Below the pieces are notes generated by a model that was given only the letters and a program-made list of their open reading frames with translations, searched no databases and was not told the origin of the DNA. A DNA stretch of 64,000 bases from Hypholoma sublateritium FD-334 SS-4 (taxonomy: Eukaryota; Basidiomycota; Agaricomycetes; Agaricales; Strophariaceae), in the NCBI GenBank assembly GCA_000827495.1, contig KN817559.1, positions 101,381-165,380 of the forward strand, written 5' to 3'. Below are positions 1 through 11,251 of this stretch, piece by piece. The position numbers and the translations under genes were made by a program. The first letter of the stretch is position 1. The number at the start of each line of letters is the position of its first letter.

Positions 1-125
1 CTGAAGCACTGTGTTCACGCATAGTGAACGGCAGCCAAGCGGCGGGCTACCCGATCTAGCCGACGGCTTGCCGTGACGCTGCACTGGTCGGCAGGATGCC
101 GGCTCCGCGGACTGNGTTATAATTT
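1..125 (+). repeat. Left TIR of the 2.3-kb element
   Basis: Reverse complement of 2205-2329. It is GC-rich for its first 115 bases and ends in TTATAATTT. Confidence 0.9.
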
Positions 126-2204
126 CAAGGNGAGTAGTAACACCGTCGCACCCAAGTCCCACCCCCGCTCAGTACTCACCCTTTGTCAAGCTTCTGGGGC
201 TATCATTTTATTTCAATTTCATTTATTTGTTTTATTGTCACTGTTATTCAGATTCAGGATGCCTGACAGTGTATCACTGGACGTCGCATACTTCGTAAGA
301 TTGCCAAATGATTGCACTGCAAGGACGTGGAGTCGGATACTGCTTCCGCACGGTGCATGGCTTTGAGGAACATTATAATGATTATTGTTCTTGTTTTAAT
401 GGGTGAAAGCAGGAATGGGTATCTGTAGCTACTAGGCCTACCGGTGACTTGCTTTTGCTGCTGCGCGGGTGGTGTGACAGCATAGAAAGCAAGTGCAAGC
501 ACTTCATGTCTACTTTGGCACTGCGATGTCCTATGGGATTCAGTCTTCAGAGAATAGCATCACTTGACGACGTCTCCGCAGACAGCAGGCTCGCGGCAAG
601 AAGGTGTCTCCCTCAGAATAAATTAGCGCAATTTGGGGCATCTGGAGCCTTGACCGCATCAACGTAAATCATATTAGGGAAGAGTGTACCTGTCCATCGC
701 GCGTACTCGCCACCACACGCCGTACACAGCCGCTGCGCTCTTGCAGCCATCCGAAGCGGATGCGGACAACCCACTGTTCATGCTTGCTCGGAGCGCCTGT
801 CGCTCAGGTGAACGGTGCGTCTGCCATAGCGCGCGCTCGGCCTGTGCGCAGCTGCTGCCACCGTCCACATGTGTATAGCCGTGTCCTCTGATAATCTCGG
901 CTCACTCCTCGTGTGCACACGAGAAAGGCACCAAACCACGCCGAAGGAGTAGACGCGTGAGAAGGACACATTGTTACTGCCCCAGTCGGTCGGCGTCACG
1001 GGCGTGTACCAAGTCGACATGACGACACCCAACGCGGCTTGTGGTGGGATTGGACGTTGACGTGCATGAGCGAGGACAGTGTAGGGCAGTATGGCAGTTA
1101 TACTGTGCAGAAAGTATTGTACTTTTCACACACGTTTATTCATATATGCACACACATATTCATGTATGCGCACGCATAAAAGTTGACACACAAGTTGCGC
1201 ACACGCGGAAAATTAGTCTTACGCGCGTCTGTTCAAGTTGCGCGCATATCTTGCGCATATCGCGTTGTAAATCTGTGCACGTTTCGAGGCTCTGAATACA
1301 GTTTTGCGCAAAAATTATAGCTGTCTTCATGACAAAGAATTGATGTTTTGGTGTTATTTGTCACAACCGTCTGAGCGGCAAGGAACGGCATCTGAGAACC
1401 GCCATCGGCATTGCGGGCAAGCTATGTCATTGCACCGGCGAGCGTGGGTCGTCGACATTAACAACGGCATACTCTGTTGTCCCGGTTCATTGTACCTGGG
1501 CAAGGTATAAGGTATAAGAATTTTTGGTACTCTGAGAAGCTGCAAAATCTTGGGAAAGCGCCTCAGAACGGGTACGAAGGATGGCCGGCGGGAGGCGACG
1601 ACCTTGTTGAGTGCTCTGATGCCGAAGTTAGCCGAATGCCGATCTCACTAAAGGATATGCCAAACAAGCTCAAAGGGGTCAGAGTGCGCGTGCAGTATTT
1701 TCGCGACGTGTTTGCGACGTGTGCTTCGCGTGCGCACAACTTTATGTCTGAACTCTGCACTTGCGCCCAGAGCAAGTTGACAAGTTAGAAATGTGTGTGT
1801 GTAACATCTAAATATCCGCTCAGCGTGTTCTGAAAGTTCTGACAAGTTAGAAAGTAGTGCGATATTAATACAAAAACGTCCCAATGTGCGTGAAATACAG
1901 GAAAATCAGCCATTTGTGTCGACAATTTATTTCTGCACAGTATAACTGCCATAGGGCAGTGCAGTAATTGTATACACACACCTGAATACATGGATTAGCG
2001 CGGGTGCGGGTAGCGTACCTGCGCTGTCACTGCCGCTCGACGACGCACAGTGTCCGCGCTCCCTCGGAGCGTCATTATCCGACTCATTAACTCGACGGTG
2101 CGTCTGCGTAAACAAATAGATGAACATCATATAGCGTGGATTTTAGCATCACCTACCACGCCAGCATCCCCAGCGTGTATGCACCCACCGCGGTCGTGGA
2201 AGCA

Positions 2205-2329
2205 AAATTATAACTCAGTCCGCGGAGCCGGCATCCTGCCGACCAGTGCAGCGTCACGGCAAGCCGTCGGCTAGATCGGGTAGCCCGCCGCTTGGCTGCC
2301 GTTCACTATGCGTGAACACAGTGCTTCAG
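2205..2329 (-). repeat. Right TIR of the 2.3-kb element
   Basis: Mirror of bases 1-125. Flanking sequence resumes at 2330 with CTCATTGTTAACGGG. Confidence 0.9.
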
Positions 2330-2918
2330 CTCATTGTTAACGGGTTCCAGCAACCCAAGCACGAAGCATGAGTGAAAAAATACTCTAATTAAAAATAAGA
2401 TCGCATGTCAAAAAGAGTATCACAGTGGACAAAAAAAGTATCGCGCAGAAAAAAAAGATCGCGCTGTTGAAAATAGTAGCGCGCGCATCTTGCATTTCTG
2501 CGACATTCTTTTTTTCTTCACTTGAGTTTACATTTAAGAAAATAATAGCAAGTACATCAAAAAGTGCTAAAAGAATATCGCAAACCTAAAATAATCTCGC
2601 GTTTCGGTTTTTGTACACTTTGAACGCCATAGGCTCTCCAACGAGCTCGATGCTTACCGTGAGAACCGTACCGGACAAAACTGACGTCGGTCAGAAGTGC
2701 AAAATCATTTGACGTTGGGAAATCCTGCCGCGTTGTTCCCGCCAACCTTACTCTCTACTGATAATGTCAGTACACCGCCATTTCCGACGCCATCGTTGAC
2801 GTTGAACGTTGAACGTTGAACGTTGATGCAGATGATCGATAACGACGGTACGTGCTAAGTACTACGCCCAGACTCCAACACTGAACTCCGCGCAGAAACC
2901 GCCGATAGCCTCGAGCAA
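2330..2918. other. Gene-free stretch with simple phased repeats
   Basis: No credible gene. About 2398-2490 holds a degenerate series of A-tracts alternating with (G)TATCGCGC-like words spaced roughly 18-22 nt. About 2795-2826 is a short tandem array of the heptamer GTTGAAC. Confidence 0.6.
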
Positions 2919-5900
2919 GTGTCCACTGCGCTGGTCATGATTCACCTCGCCGCCCTCCTCACTGAACTCTTCGGCGTCGTCGTCGTGACCACTGTGTTTC
3001 TTCCTCGCCGTCGCAGGTTTCATTCCCCCGGATCTGACGCGTATGCGTTTTCATCATGCAGAGACTCGCCTCGCGCTGGTACGCCCTCTCCTCTCTCTAT
3101 TCATCTATGTAGACGCGTTGACCTTGTTCCTACGCACGCAGCGCACGCGTTCCTGGCCTTCCGGTGCCCCGCCCACGTACTTCGCACCGCGCGCAAACGC
3201 ACGTCCTTTCCCCTTCCTCCATGTCCCTTCCCATCCCAATCCCCGTGTCCCTCCCCTCCTCTTGCCTTCCGCATTCGCACCACACAACCCACGCCAATCC
3301 TCCCCCGCAGACTGCGTTGCCGCCTGGGTGCACGCCGCCCTCCCCGCCGTCGCCGCCGTCTTCGTGTTCGGTGTCCTCCCGCGCTCCTCCTCGTCGCCAC
3401 CTACGCGTCAGGCCGCGTCGCCGACGCACCCGGGTGCGTATGCGCCTGTTGTGCGCGCGGAGTCGCCCGTCGTTTCCCACAGAGGGGGGTGGCAGGTGCA
3501 CAGCACGTTCGACTGCAACCTCTCCTCCACAACGACGGCGACAACCACTACCACCGCGCCAGCGAACACGCGCGGCGGCGTGCTCATCCCCGGCATGAAG
3601 CGAGCGTCGCCCTCGCCGCTCGCCGCCCGCCGCCGGAATACAAATAAACGCCAGTATGGGGTTGTGCCGAGCCTAATTCAACGTTGTGGCTAACGTTTGT
3701 CTCAAGTTTGTCTCGACAACCGCCTTGTAGAGCTCTTCGGGAACGTCCTCGCCACAGGTGTGCCTCCCTCGTCCATTTTCGTAGGTCCCTTGCTCTGTTC
3801 CTGAGAGACTGGTGCTCTGCCGATGCTGACCTGGGCCATTCCATCTAGAAATACCTACTCCGCGCTCGTCTGAGCGTACCGTCACCCCACCGTGCCCTCC
3901 TCCGCCACCGTATACGCCGTCCTGCCGCCCTACGCGGCTTCATGCAATTCGCCTACGCCGTGCGTCTCGCCCCTTGTTTCCGTGTTTTTCTCTCTCCTCC
4001 CCTCCTTTCCGACTCGTTCTTGTGCTGACCTGTCTCTCAGGAAGACCCCTTGTGCGAATAGATTGCCCTCGCCGCCGACCGCCCCGCGGCGGAGCGCTCC
4101 ACCTTCATGTGTCAGTCTCCCCTTTCTTTCCTGCAGTGCAGATGCTAACCTCGCCCCTGCACATGCACAGCACACTTCCTGGCCCGCCTACGCGCCACCC
4201 ATGCGTTGCATGGGTTTCAATTATACCCCCAGTCCATTCGAAGCTGTCGATGAACCATTTCTCCTTGGAAAACTGCCTTCCAGCAGTCGGAAAGGAGAAA
4301 GCTATAAGAATTATCTGAATAGCATGCATGGTGTACGCTGATCCAAGATGTACCTCGACTTACTAAACACGTCCAGAAACATGGCCCTTCAGCAAGTATA
4401 TGGAAAGACTATTATCTGGACCACAGAGAACGCATAGACACCGTGCGCAGGCATACATTCACCCCAGTACGCACATCGCTGACATCTCCCTCTGCGCTTA
4501 CAGACTGCGTCGTCGGGTGGGGCAGTCATTGTCTGCGACATCACTCCTGCGTTCGCCGCCCTTTTCGTCGCCACCTATGCGAGTCCAGTTTCAAGTACAA
4601 CCCACACCGCGAGTCCGACCGGACCCGCCTGCTGCTGCGGTATATTCCCCGTGTTCGCCGCGCTCTTCATCTTGCCACGCATATATAGAGATCTCAAGTT
4701 CCGCCCACGCTGCGAGCCCACACAGACTCTCCTCCCGGTATGCGCTGGCAAACTATGACCCCCTCACTCTCCCCAGCTTGACCTCGGCTGAGATTTCGAC
4801 GAGCGCCACTACCGCGTCGGTCCTCTACTGCGGTGATTTCCTCATCCACTGAGCGGAGCACTTTTTGCTTACCCCGTGCGCAGAACCTCCAGCAGTGCGC
4901 AGCGCGCGTGTCGCCCGCCGTCACTGAGCGGTAACCATGCGTGCTCCGCTTGGCTTTGTCGCTCGAGCAGTTCGTCACTCTCCGGCGCGGTCTTGACGTG
5001 TTCCCGTTATGCCTGCGCTCACGAACGCTAAATGCCGCGTTTTTACGGTGTCAGTAGAAAATCGAAGACGCTGCCGGCGCGCGTGTCCCCGCGACTCTGC
5101 GTCATGTCGTGTTCGTCATTTCTAGGCAGACTTAGTTCGCATAGGGCGCGCTTTTCGCTACCTCTCCATGCCTTGCCATGCTCTGTCCGCTCTCCCAACG
5201 CGTCTCCCACTGTTCGCCCCTGACCGTGCTCAGCCGTCACCCCCTCATTCACCGCCGCCTTCTTCCGCCAGCCACAGACACAAGCTCCCGTGCTGACGTG
5301 TTGCGCTACGGTTTTCACTAGGCGCTACGTATATAATACCCGCACGCGACAATAGCTTCGCGGCCGCACCGTACACCCTGCGCGCGTCGCTGGCGTAACC
5401 TCCGCGCCCTCCCGAAACCCACGCGCATCCGCGGCGGCACAGAACGTAGATGTCCGTCGAGGCATCACGAGTCCGCGCCTATCTGTCCACCGTCACTGAA
5501 CACGGCGTACGATACTCGCTTCACTGGAATGCAGGACAGAAAGACAGGATCAGCTGCCTCGCCTACGCCGCGCGTACCCGTCGCTCTCTATACTCTAGGT
5601 CGTAAGTAGCGTGTACGCCACCCGCCGCGGATATCATGGACAGGCGCGAGGCAGTCGTGCTGATAGCCTACGGACATGTGGGGCCTCGCCCTCAACAGTT
5701 TGTCTTCCGTCCTGTCCCCACTCTCACTTCATCTTCTCCGCTGACCCCGTCCTGCAGGGAGCGCTCCACTTTCGTGCGTTCTTCTCCCTTCTGTATTATA
5801 TACGTGGGCGAAGAAGCTGTCCTCGTCCTCACACACGCGCAGTGCACGCAATTTCAGCCGCTGCGCCAGCATGCGCTTTGCCACCGTACGCAGAAAATAT

Positions 5901-7100
5901 GACCCGCCATGTGTGTTCATTGCTAATACCCCCCCACACTTATAGACTGCGTCGTCGCGCGGGTATATGCTCCCGGCCTCTGTCACCGCTGTCTTTGTCT
6001 GCGACATCTTCCCAGCGTTTTCCGCGCTCCTCGTCGCCTATGCGCGCCAGTTCTCAAGTACATACAACCCACGCCGCGAGCCTTCACAAATTCGACTGCC
6101 TACGCGCCGGCCAACTCTGCGGCACCCTCACATCGGCCTCGACCTCGACCCCACGACTATCTCCACCGCGGAAGCTTCCTCGTTTGCGCCCCCGGGCGCT
6201 ACCTACCGCCAGTCGCACGAATAATGGCATATGTTGTGCATTTTATCGCTTGTTGGTTCACGCTATTTCCATCAGTGCACGCTTTCTCGTCCCTGTTCAC
6301 GCTGCGCACGCTATATCTGCTAGGCGTACGCTATATTGACACCTGTGAACGCTATCTTTTCAACAAAGCCCATAGTACAAGTTTTCTCGAGCGCGAGGGC
6401 GCCGTGCGTCCGGCTCCACAAGCGTTTCGCATACGGCGGCGGACCGGAGACGACAGTATGGCGGCGACGCCGTCGTCCTGCTGTGTGACACTTTCGTTCT
6501 TCGCGTTACCGAATTTCAACAAGGTGTCGTGGCCCTGAGTAGTGTTTGCTCCATGCGGCCATCGATGACACCCCTCCCCGTCCAGAGAACGCGCCACCGC
6601 ATAGGTGCAGACTGACGTCTCCGCCACCTAGCGCCACCTAGCGCTGCTCGCGCGCAGCTCATCTGTCTGCAAACCGTGGTTATGGTCTCTCCCCGCGCCG
6701 CTCTGATTACGGCGATGAATTCTCTGCTCCATGCTGTGATCATCAGTTCTGGGAGAGCCTCATCTGATCCAGGTCGGGATCCGCCCTACCTCCTCAGAAT
6801 AGCACAGTGTCTTCATGCGCCTCTTCCGTCCTGTTCCTTCGCCCCTCGTCGTTCTGCTGCCTCCTGCACACGGTCTCGTTATCTTCGTCATTGGTCCTTC
6901 CGCATATAATGCCCCCACATTCGACAACAGGCCCAGCGCTAAAGTCGCCGCGGCTTCAAGGATGCTAATGTGTGCGCAATGCCCATGCGCGTCGGCGGCG
7001 GTACGGGGTGCAGACAGTCGTTTAGCCCATCGCACAGCCGCGTCCATTTAGTCAATGTCGCAGAACACAGCATACGATACTCGCTTCGCTTAGGTATGAA
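2919..7100. repeat. GC-rich zone of diverged direct repeats, no intact gene
   Basis: Overlapping Pro/Ser/Arg-rich open frames occur on both strands, as expected from base composition, and none resembles a known domain. Related blocks recur in the same orientation. One, containing AGACTGCGT and then a GTCGCC-CCTATGCG end, is at about 3306-3412, 4497-4585 and 5938-6048. The sequence after it recurs at 4587-4800 and 6050-6180. A block ending in ACGATACTCGCTTC is at about 5430-5530 and 6990-7090. I read the zone as an old, diverged direct duplication of an unidentified unit. Any gene it once carried is no longer readable. Confidence 0.5.
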
Positions 7101-7876
7101 GTATTCCTACTCTGCATACCAGACCTCCGTCAGCAACACACCAGTCACCTGCCGCGCAACAAATATGTATTTACTAGTAGGCGTCTGTGCGTCGATGACT
7201 TTTTCCAGATCAACTGCCATATTGTGGTGTGCAATCATCACCGTAAATTATATGTCATCGTACTGTTTCATATTGTTTTTTCATTGGTCTAATTAATTTG
7301 AGGAGTCTGTATCCAATGCCCGTCCGATTGAAACCGTATCACTCCAGATATAAATTTGACGGGACAATCACGACAGGGGGGCAGATAACACGGCGATAAC
7401 TATAAATTTGAACGTATGTCGTTCATTTAATCCTTCCCGGGGCCCGGCTTAGTACGACGTGTGCCACCCTCACTCCACGTTAATTTCCTAATGGTGCTTA
7501 CTTACCAAAATAAATGGCCCGAGAAAATGCTGTCGTCACCGCAGCTCTTGTGGCAGACTAACGTGATCACAGCCTCTAACCCCGTGAATTGCCACAGACT
7601 CCTGAGTCTCAAGCGTTGCTTATGGGCACAACTAATAAGTAAGTATCAGTGCTGTGTTGTCGGATGACTGAGGATCTGGCTATTCCATCTCGATCACTCA
7701 TAGTACTACATGAGTGCCCGCGATTGGCAAGCGCAATCTCCGATAGGGCAACTACCGCACGCGTATCCTTCTGAACGCCGACGTGTGGTAACTGCTTGCG
7801 TTATTATTCACAGCTTATTCGAAGGATATCCGTATATTTATCACTGCATCGCTCGGGGATCCAAAACTTATCTATC
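7101..7876. other. Intergenic, upstream of the DUF4436 gene
   Basis: AT-richer than the preceding zone. No recognisable gene or repeat was seen. A 5' exon of the following gene could lie here, because its first recognised exon may begin at a splice acceptor (CCCCAG, about 7890). Confidence 0.4.
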
Positions 7877-9532
7877 ATGATGCCCCGCTTTTGTCCCCAG
7901 CCTAAATTTCAGTACCGTCGGCCAACATGGTTGGCAATGCGTTGCTTACATCCTCCTACACTACAAAAATTGAAACTTATATTCCTTTCGGCTTTCTTGA
8001 TCGTTGGTTCAACGACAATTTTCAGTATGGCTGCTACTCATTTGGCAATAAAACCGCTCAACTTTATTGCACCCAACGCACAGCTCATCCGAGCGCAAGT
8101 GCGTTATAATTTATAACTATAGTTAATGGAAGCACCTCTGACCAACCACTTATGTAGATTGTTGTTACAACCGAACTCTTATCTGTAGATGCAACAGCTA
8201 GAACTATGGAGATGGACTGGTATCCAGCTCTTGGTACTGGATGTAATCCAGACCACGACTTTGTTGCAGATCTTTATTTCAACCCGTGAGTAGTAAGAGA
8301 TAGAGAAAGCAATCTGTTTGATCTTGCTTGATAGCTCAAACCATTCTTTTTCTAGCACTCCGCCATTCACACCTGTATATCAACTCAACACAAGTATACT
8401 CTGCGCAGAAGTTCCAGTCATTATCACACCTGTATTCCGGACTGTGACACAGCTTCTGGGCACAGTTGCCGATCCTGCGTCTGCTATGACACATTCTTCC
8501 TTGCAAGAGTACCCCTTTGATGTGTAGGACTAAATAATCTCCATTAAAATATTATCTCACAGACCAATGTCAGATATACCGCAAGGATTTCCATCTATGC
8601 TCTGGATCACGATACAGGGGAATTTATTTCCCTGAATATTACGCACTCTTATGGCATTGCCGTGTACGTGATAAGATTTGAGACCTCTCCTGATGCCAGC
8701 GCTTGACTAACAATTTTATTGGCTACATATCAGAAATTTTGAAGTGACTTTGCATCGAACAATTATACTGAATGGTCCAAATACTGACAATGCATCACCA
8801 CTTCAAATTGACTTGCAAGTTACCCGTTCCAAAGCATCTAAAATGTTTGTTGTCTTGGTTGCCGTCTCAAATTGTAAGTGGGATTATAGAGTTTCATTCA
8901 TGTATAACACTAAATTCTAATGCTATGCTTTCACTATTGACCAGGGCTTGTCACAGCAGCATTTCTAGTAATAAGTGCCGCGGCTATGGTCTACCCTAAT
9001 CCTCACTACTACAATGAAATGTTTGTATTGCCAGTTGGCGTACTATTTGCATTTACATCAATTAGGACAAACCTCCCCGGTGCTCCTGCCGGATTTGGTT
9101 GGTTTTGAATTCTCCTCCGCCTTCACTTATCTGATTTATCACTGTGGACACAACAGGGGCCCGTATAGGTAATAAATATTCTATGCAGTATTCTACACAG
9201 TATTTCAGCACTGACTGATATGTCTGTAGACCTATTCTCAATTCTGCCTGTATTGGTCATTGTAACACTCTGTGTAAGCCATTAACTGACCATTTACAAA
9301 CCACTACCAATATTGAATGATGTCATATTGCAGAGCTTTTTTCTTCTACTTATTGTTCTTCACCACCGCCTCTTTGAGAGAGAAAAAGGTAATTAATACT
9401 ATTTTTTGATTACTAAAATAATGATCTTCAGCTGGCACGCTCCAGTCAAAGATATGGACGAAGCAGAAGTTGATCTCCAAACACACCCATTGCCGATCCT
9501 GGACGATATATCTTGCACTTTATGTCAGTTGA
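7877..9532 (+). CDS. DUF4436-family membrane protein, about nine exons
   Basis: The coding sequence was rebuilt by joining exons at GT-AG sites: about 7877-8098, 8158-8285, 8356-8521, 8563-8663, 8734-8873, 8945-9097, 9157-9168, 9230-9273, 9334-9388 and 9432-9532. An N-terminal membrane anchor (LIFLSAFLIVGSTTIF region) is followed by a conserved extracytoplasmic segment with DATARTMEMDWYP, VYQLNTS and GEFISLNITHSYGIAVNFEV. The C-terminal part has helices around LVTAAFLVISAAAMVYP and the family hallmark RTNLPGAPAGFGARID, then LFSILPVLVIVTLC. This matches fungal DUF4436 proteins, whose biochemical role is unknown. The start is uncertain: ATG-ATG at 7877 is used, but an upstream exon is possible. 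The 12-nt exon (9157-9168) is unusual but restores the conserved PAGFGARID motif. Confidence 0.75.
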
Positions 9533-10106
9533 ATCTAAGACATTAAATGTTGTGATAACATATATCCTTTAACCAGCCATCTACATGACGAGTCAACACT
9601 CTGAGGATAGTGGAGTCACTGGTGTATAGAAGAAGTATTTCTATCTCTTCTATTCTAGTGACCACGCGCTCACACTGTCCACATATTTCAACGAAGACCC
9701 TTATTTCCCGCACCTTTTTCCATTTTTCATGTTCACCGACACATTTCTTCTCCTTACATTCTAGAGTCCACACTTCGGGAGCTTTTCATTCTAATCTACA
9801 GTAGATTTACTCAGTTATCTCTGCGGTGCACTTAGCAATTTGTCAGAGTACAATACTTTGCTATTCTAGAGCCTGAAACCGTGTAAAACTTCCTTACCGT
9901 CCCTCCTACCCATCAAGCTTCTGTGTCTTGTTTGTAAACTCTCTTCTCATCATTATTCACACGTAGAAAATTCATCGGCATATCAACGAACATGATCTAA
10001 TTTGAATCTAGCAATATTTGTGGCTATGGAGAAGAAGACTAAAAAATAATATCAAGGTTATTTCTAGCTACGAGAGGTGATAGATGTAAGCCATGCTTTG
10101 ACACTT
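9533..10106. other. Intergenic, AT-rich
   Basis: Convergent spacer between the DUF4436 gene (+) and the following gene (-). Nothing recognisable. Confidence 0.5.
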
Positions 10107-11251
10107 CTAAATTACCAGAGAGAGTAGGAAAAGCGATGCCAGTACAACGAAAATGTAGCAGTCTGTTTTTCCTCTCTTGAATGCCCCATTTACTTGAGAT
10201 GTAGTCGCCGAAAAAACAGGTATAGCGAATGCGTCAAATTGCACATTATTGTCCGTCGTGCCGCTGGGTGCATTTGGCGAAGGTCCAGTATAAATCAATT
10301 TGATAACGTGATTGTTCTGCGATGCCAATGTGGGAGGCGGCACAGTAAACGGCGGAAATTGGACCGGATAGCAGAGTGGAAAAGGTTGATTCTACCCCGA
10401 AAAGGTGTCGATGATGTCCGTCGTGTTGAAATCATCTACGAGGAGGGAGAATACGCCTCCCTGTGAAGATGTCACCGTATGGATCATAATGCTTGGGCCT
10501 AGGGAAATAGTTTGAGTATTGAGATATAACAGAGATCCATGAATGTATGATCTCACCGGTGTAGTTGAAAGATATCGTAGCATTTAAGGTACTAGTCACT
10601 CGCAATTGCTCCTCCCCATCGCTGGAGCTACAGCTGGGGGACGGAGCGGAGCTGTTCCAGGCTTCCGGTGGGTCAAATATTATATCTGCGTTGCTGTTTG
10701 GTACTGCGGTGGCGGCAGGAATAAATCCTTGAGTCGCGGAGGGGAATGCAGATGCCGTGGTCCCGTATGTGTTGATGCATGACACGACATTATTCAGGCC
10801 ATTGTTGAAGCAAACTGTTCCGATCGCTGAAATATAGAGAATCTTAGTCTTCACTCCTAACTTCAGATATGTTGTACGTACGGCAGCAGAATCCCGCAAT
10901 ACCTACGAAAGAGAAATCGTCTGTAGAAGAGAAATTAACAGGGGCTTTTTGTGCGAAAAGGGATATTTACTGAGATACGGATCGGCACATGGCGCTCCTT
11001 GAAAACCAGAAATCAACGGCTGAGCTAAATTTTCACATGCGGGGATTCCTCGATTGAAGTTGCAAATATCACTGCAAATGGAATACATGTTGGTATTACC
11101 ATTCATTTGATGTACGACCCGTTAATACCTTGGGGGGCAGCAGACAGCTCCGTATCCACACGGAATCGTGCCGTCGGTGCACTTAACCTATTGAAGTTCT
11201 CCATCAACAAGGCATTTATGTAGGTACGATAAAACCCACTGAGACCTGCAT
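10107..11251 (-). pseudogene. Secreted, probably GPI-anchored Cys-rich protein with an in-frame stop
   Basis: Joined on the minus strand, the exons give a Cys-rich N-terminal part (KCTDGTIPCGYGAVCCPP, then CNFNRGIPACENL and APCADPYL), a segment with CFNNGLNNVVSCINTYG, a beta-rich domain with several N-x-S/T sites (STLNATISFNYTG, VDDFNTTDIIDTFSG), and a hydrophobic C-terminus (CYIFVVLASLFLLSLVI) that ends the protein, as GPI signals do. The frame continues unbroken from about 10520 to 10107 except for one TAG at 10392-10394, just after DTFSG. The sequence beyond the stop still reads as conserved-looking protein (PLCYPVQFPPF, VIKLIYTGPSPNAP). Either this is a fresh nonsense mutation or a base error. 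The first exon (ATG at 11251) is short and tentative and no clear signal peptide is visible. The function is unknown. Confidence 0.6.

Larger units (their letters stand above)
1..2329. mobile_element. Non-autonomous DNA transposon with 125-bp terminal inverted repeats
   Basis: Bases 1-125 reappear as the reverse complement at 2205-2329, outer end CTGAAGCACTGTGTTCACGC, with only an N (115) as an apparent difference. A second, internal inverted pair of 24 nt lies at 1090-1113 and 1930-1953. The 2.08-kb interior has short open frames only and no recognisable transposase, so the element is a non-autonomous derivative or a decayed parent. A target-site duplication cannot be tested because the left end coincides with the first base of the window. 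The superfamily is not assigned. Confidence 0.85.

Noticed and set aside
2919..3693. Overlapping open frames of 144-242 codons on both strands
   Set aside because: Pro/Arg/Ser-rich composition in every frame, no domains and location in a diverged repeat zone; best explained by high GC and few stops.
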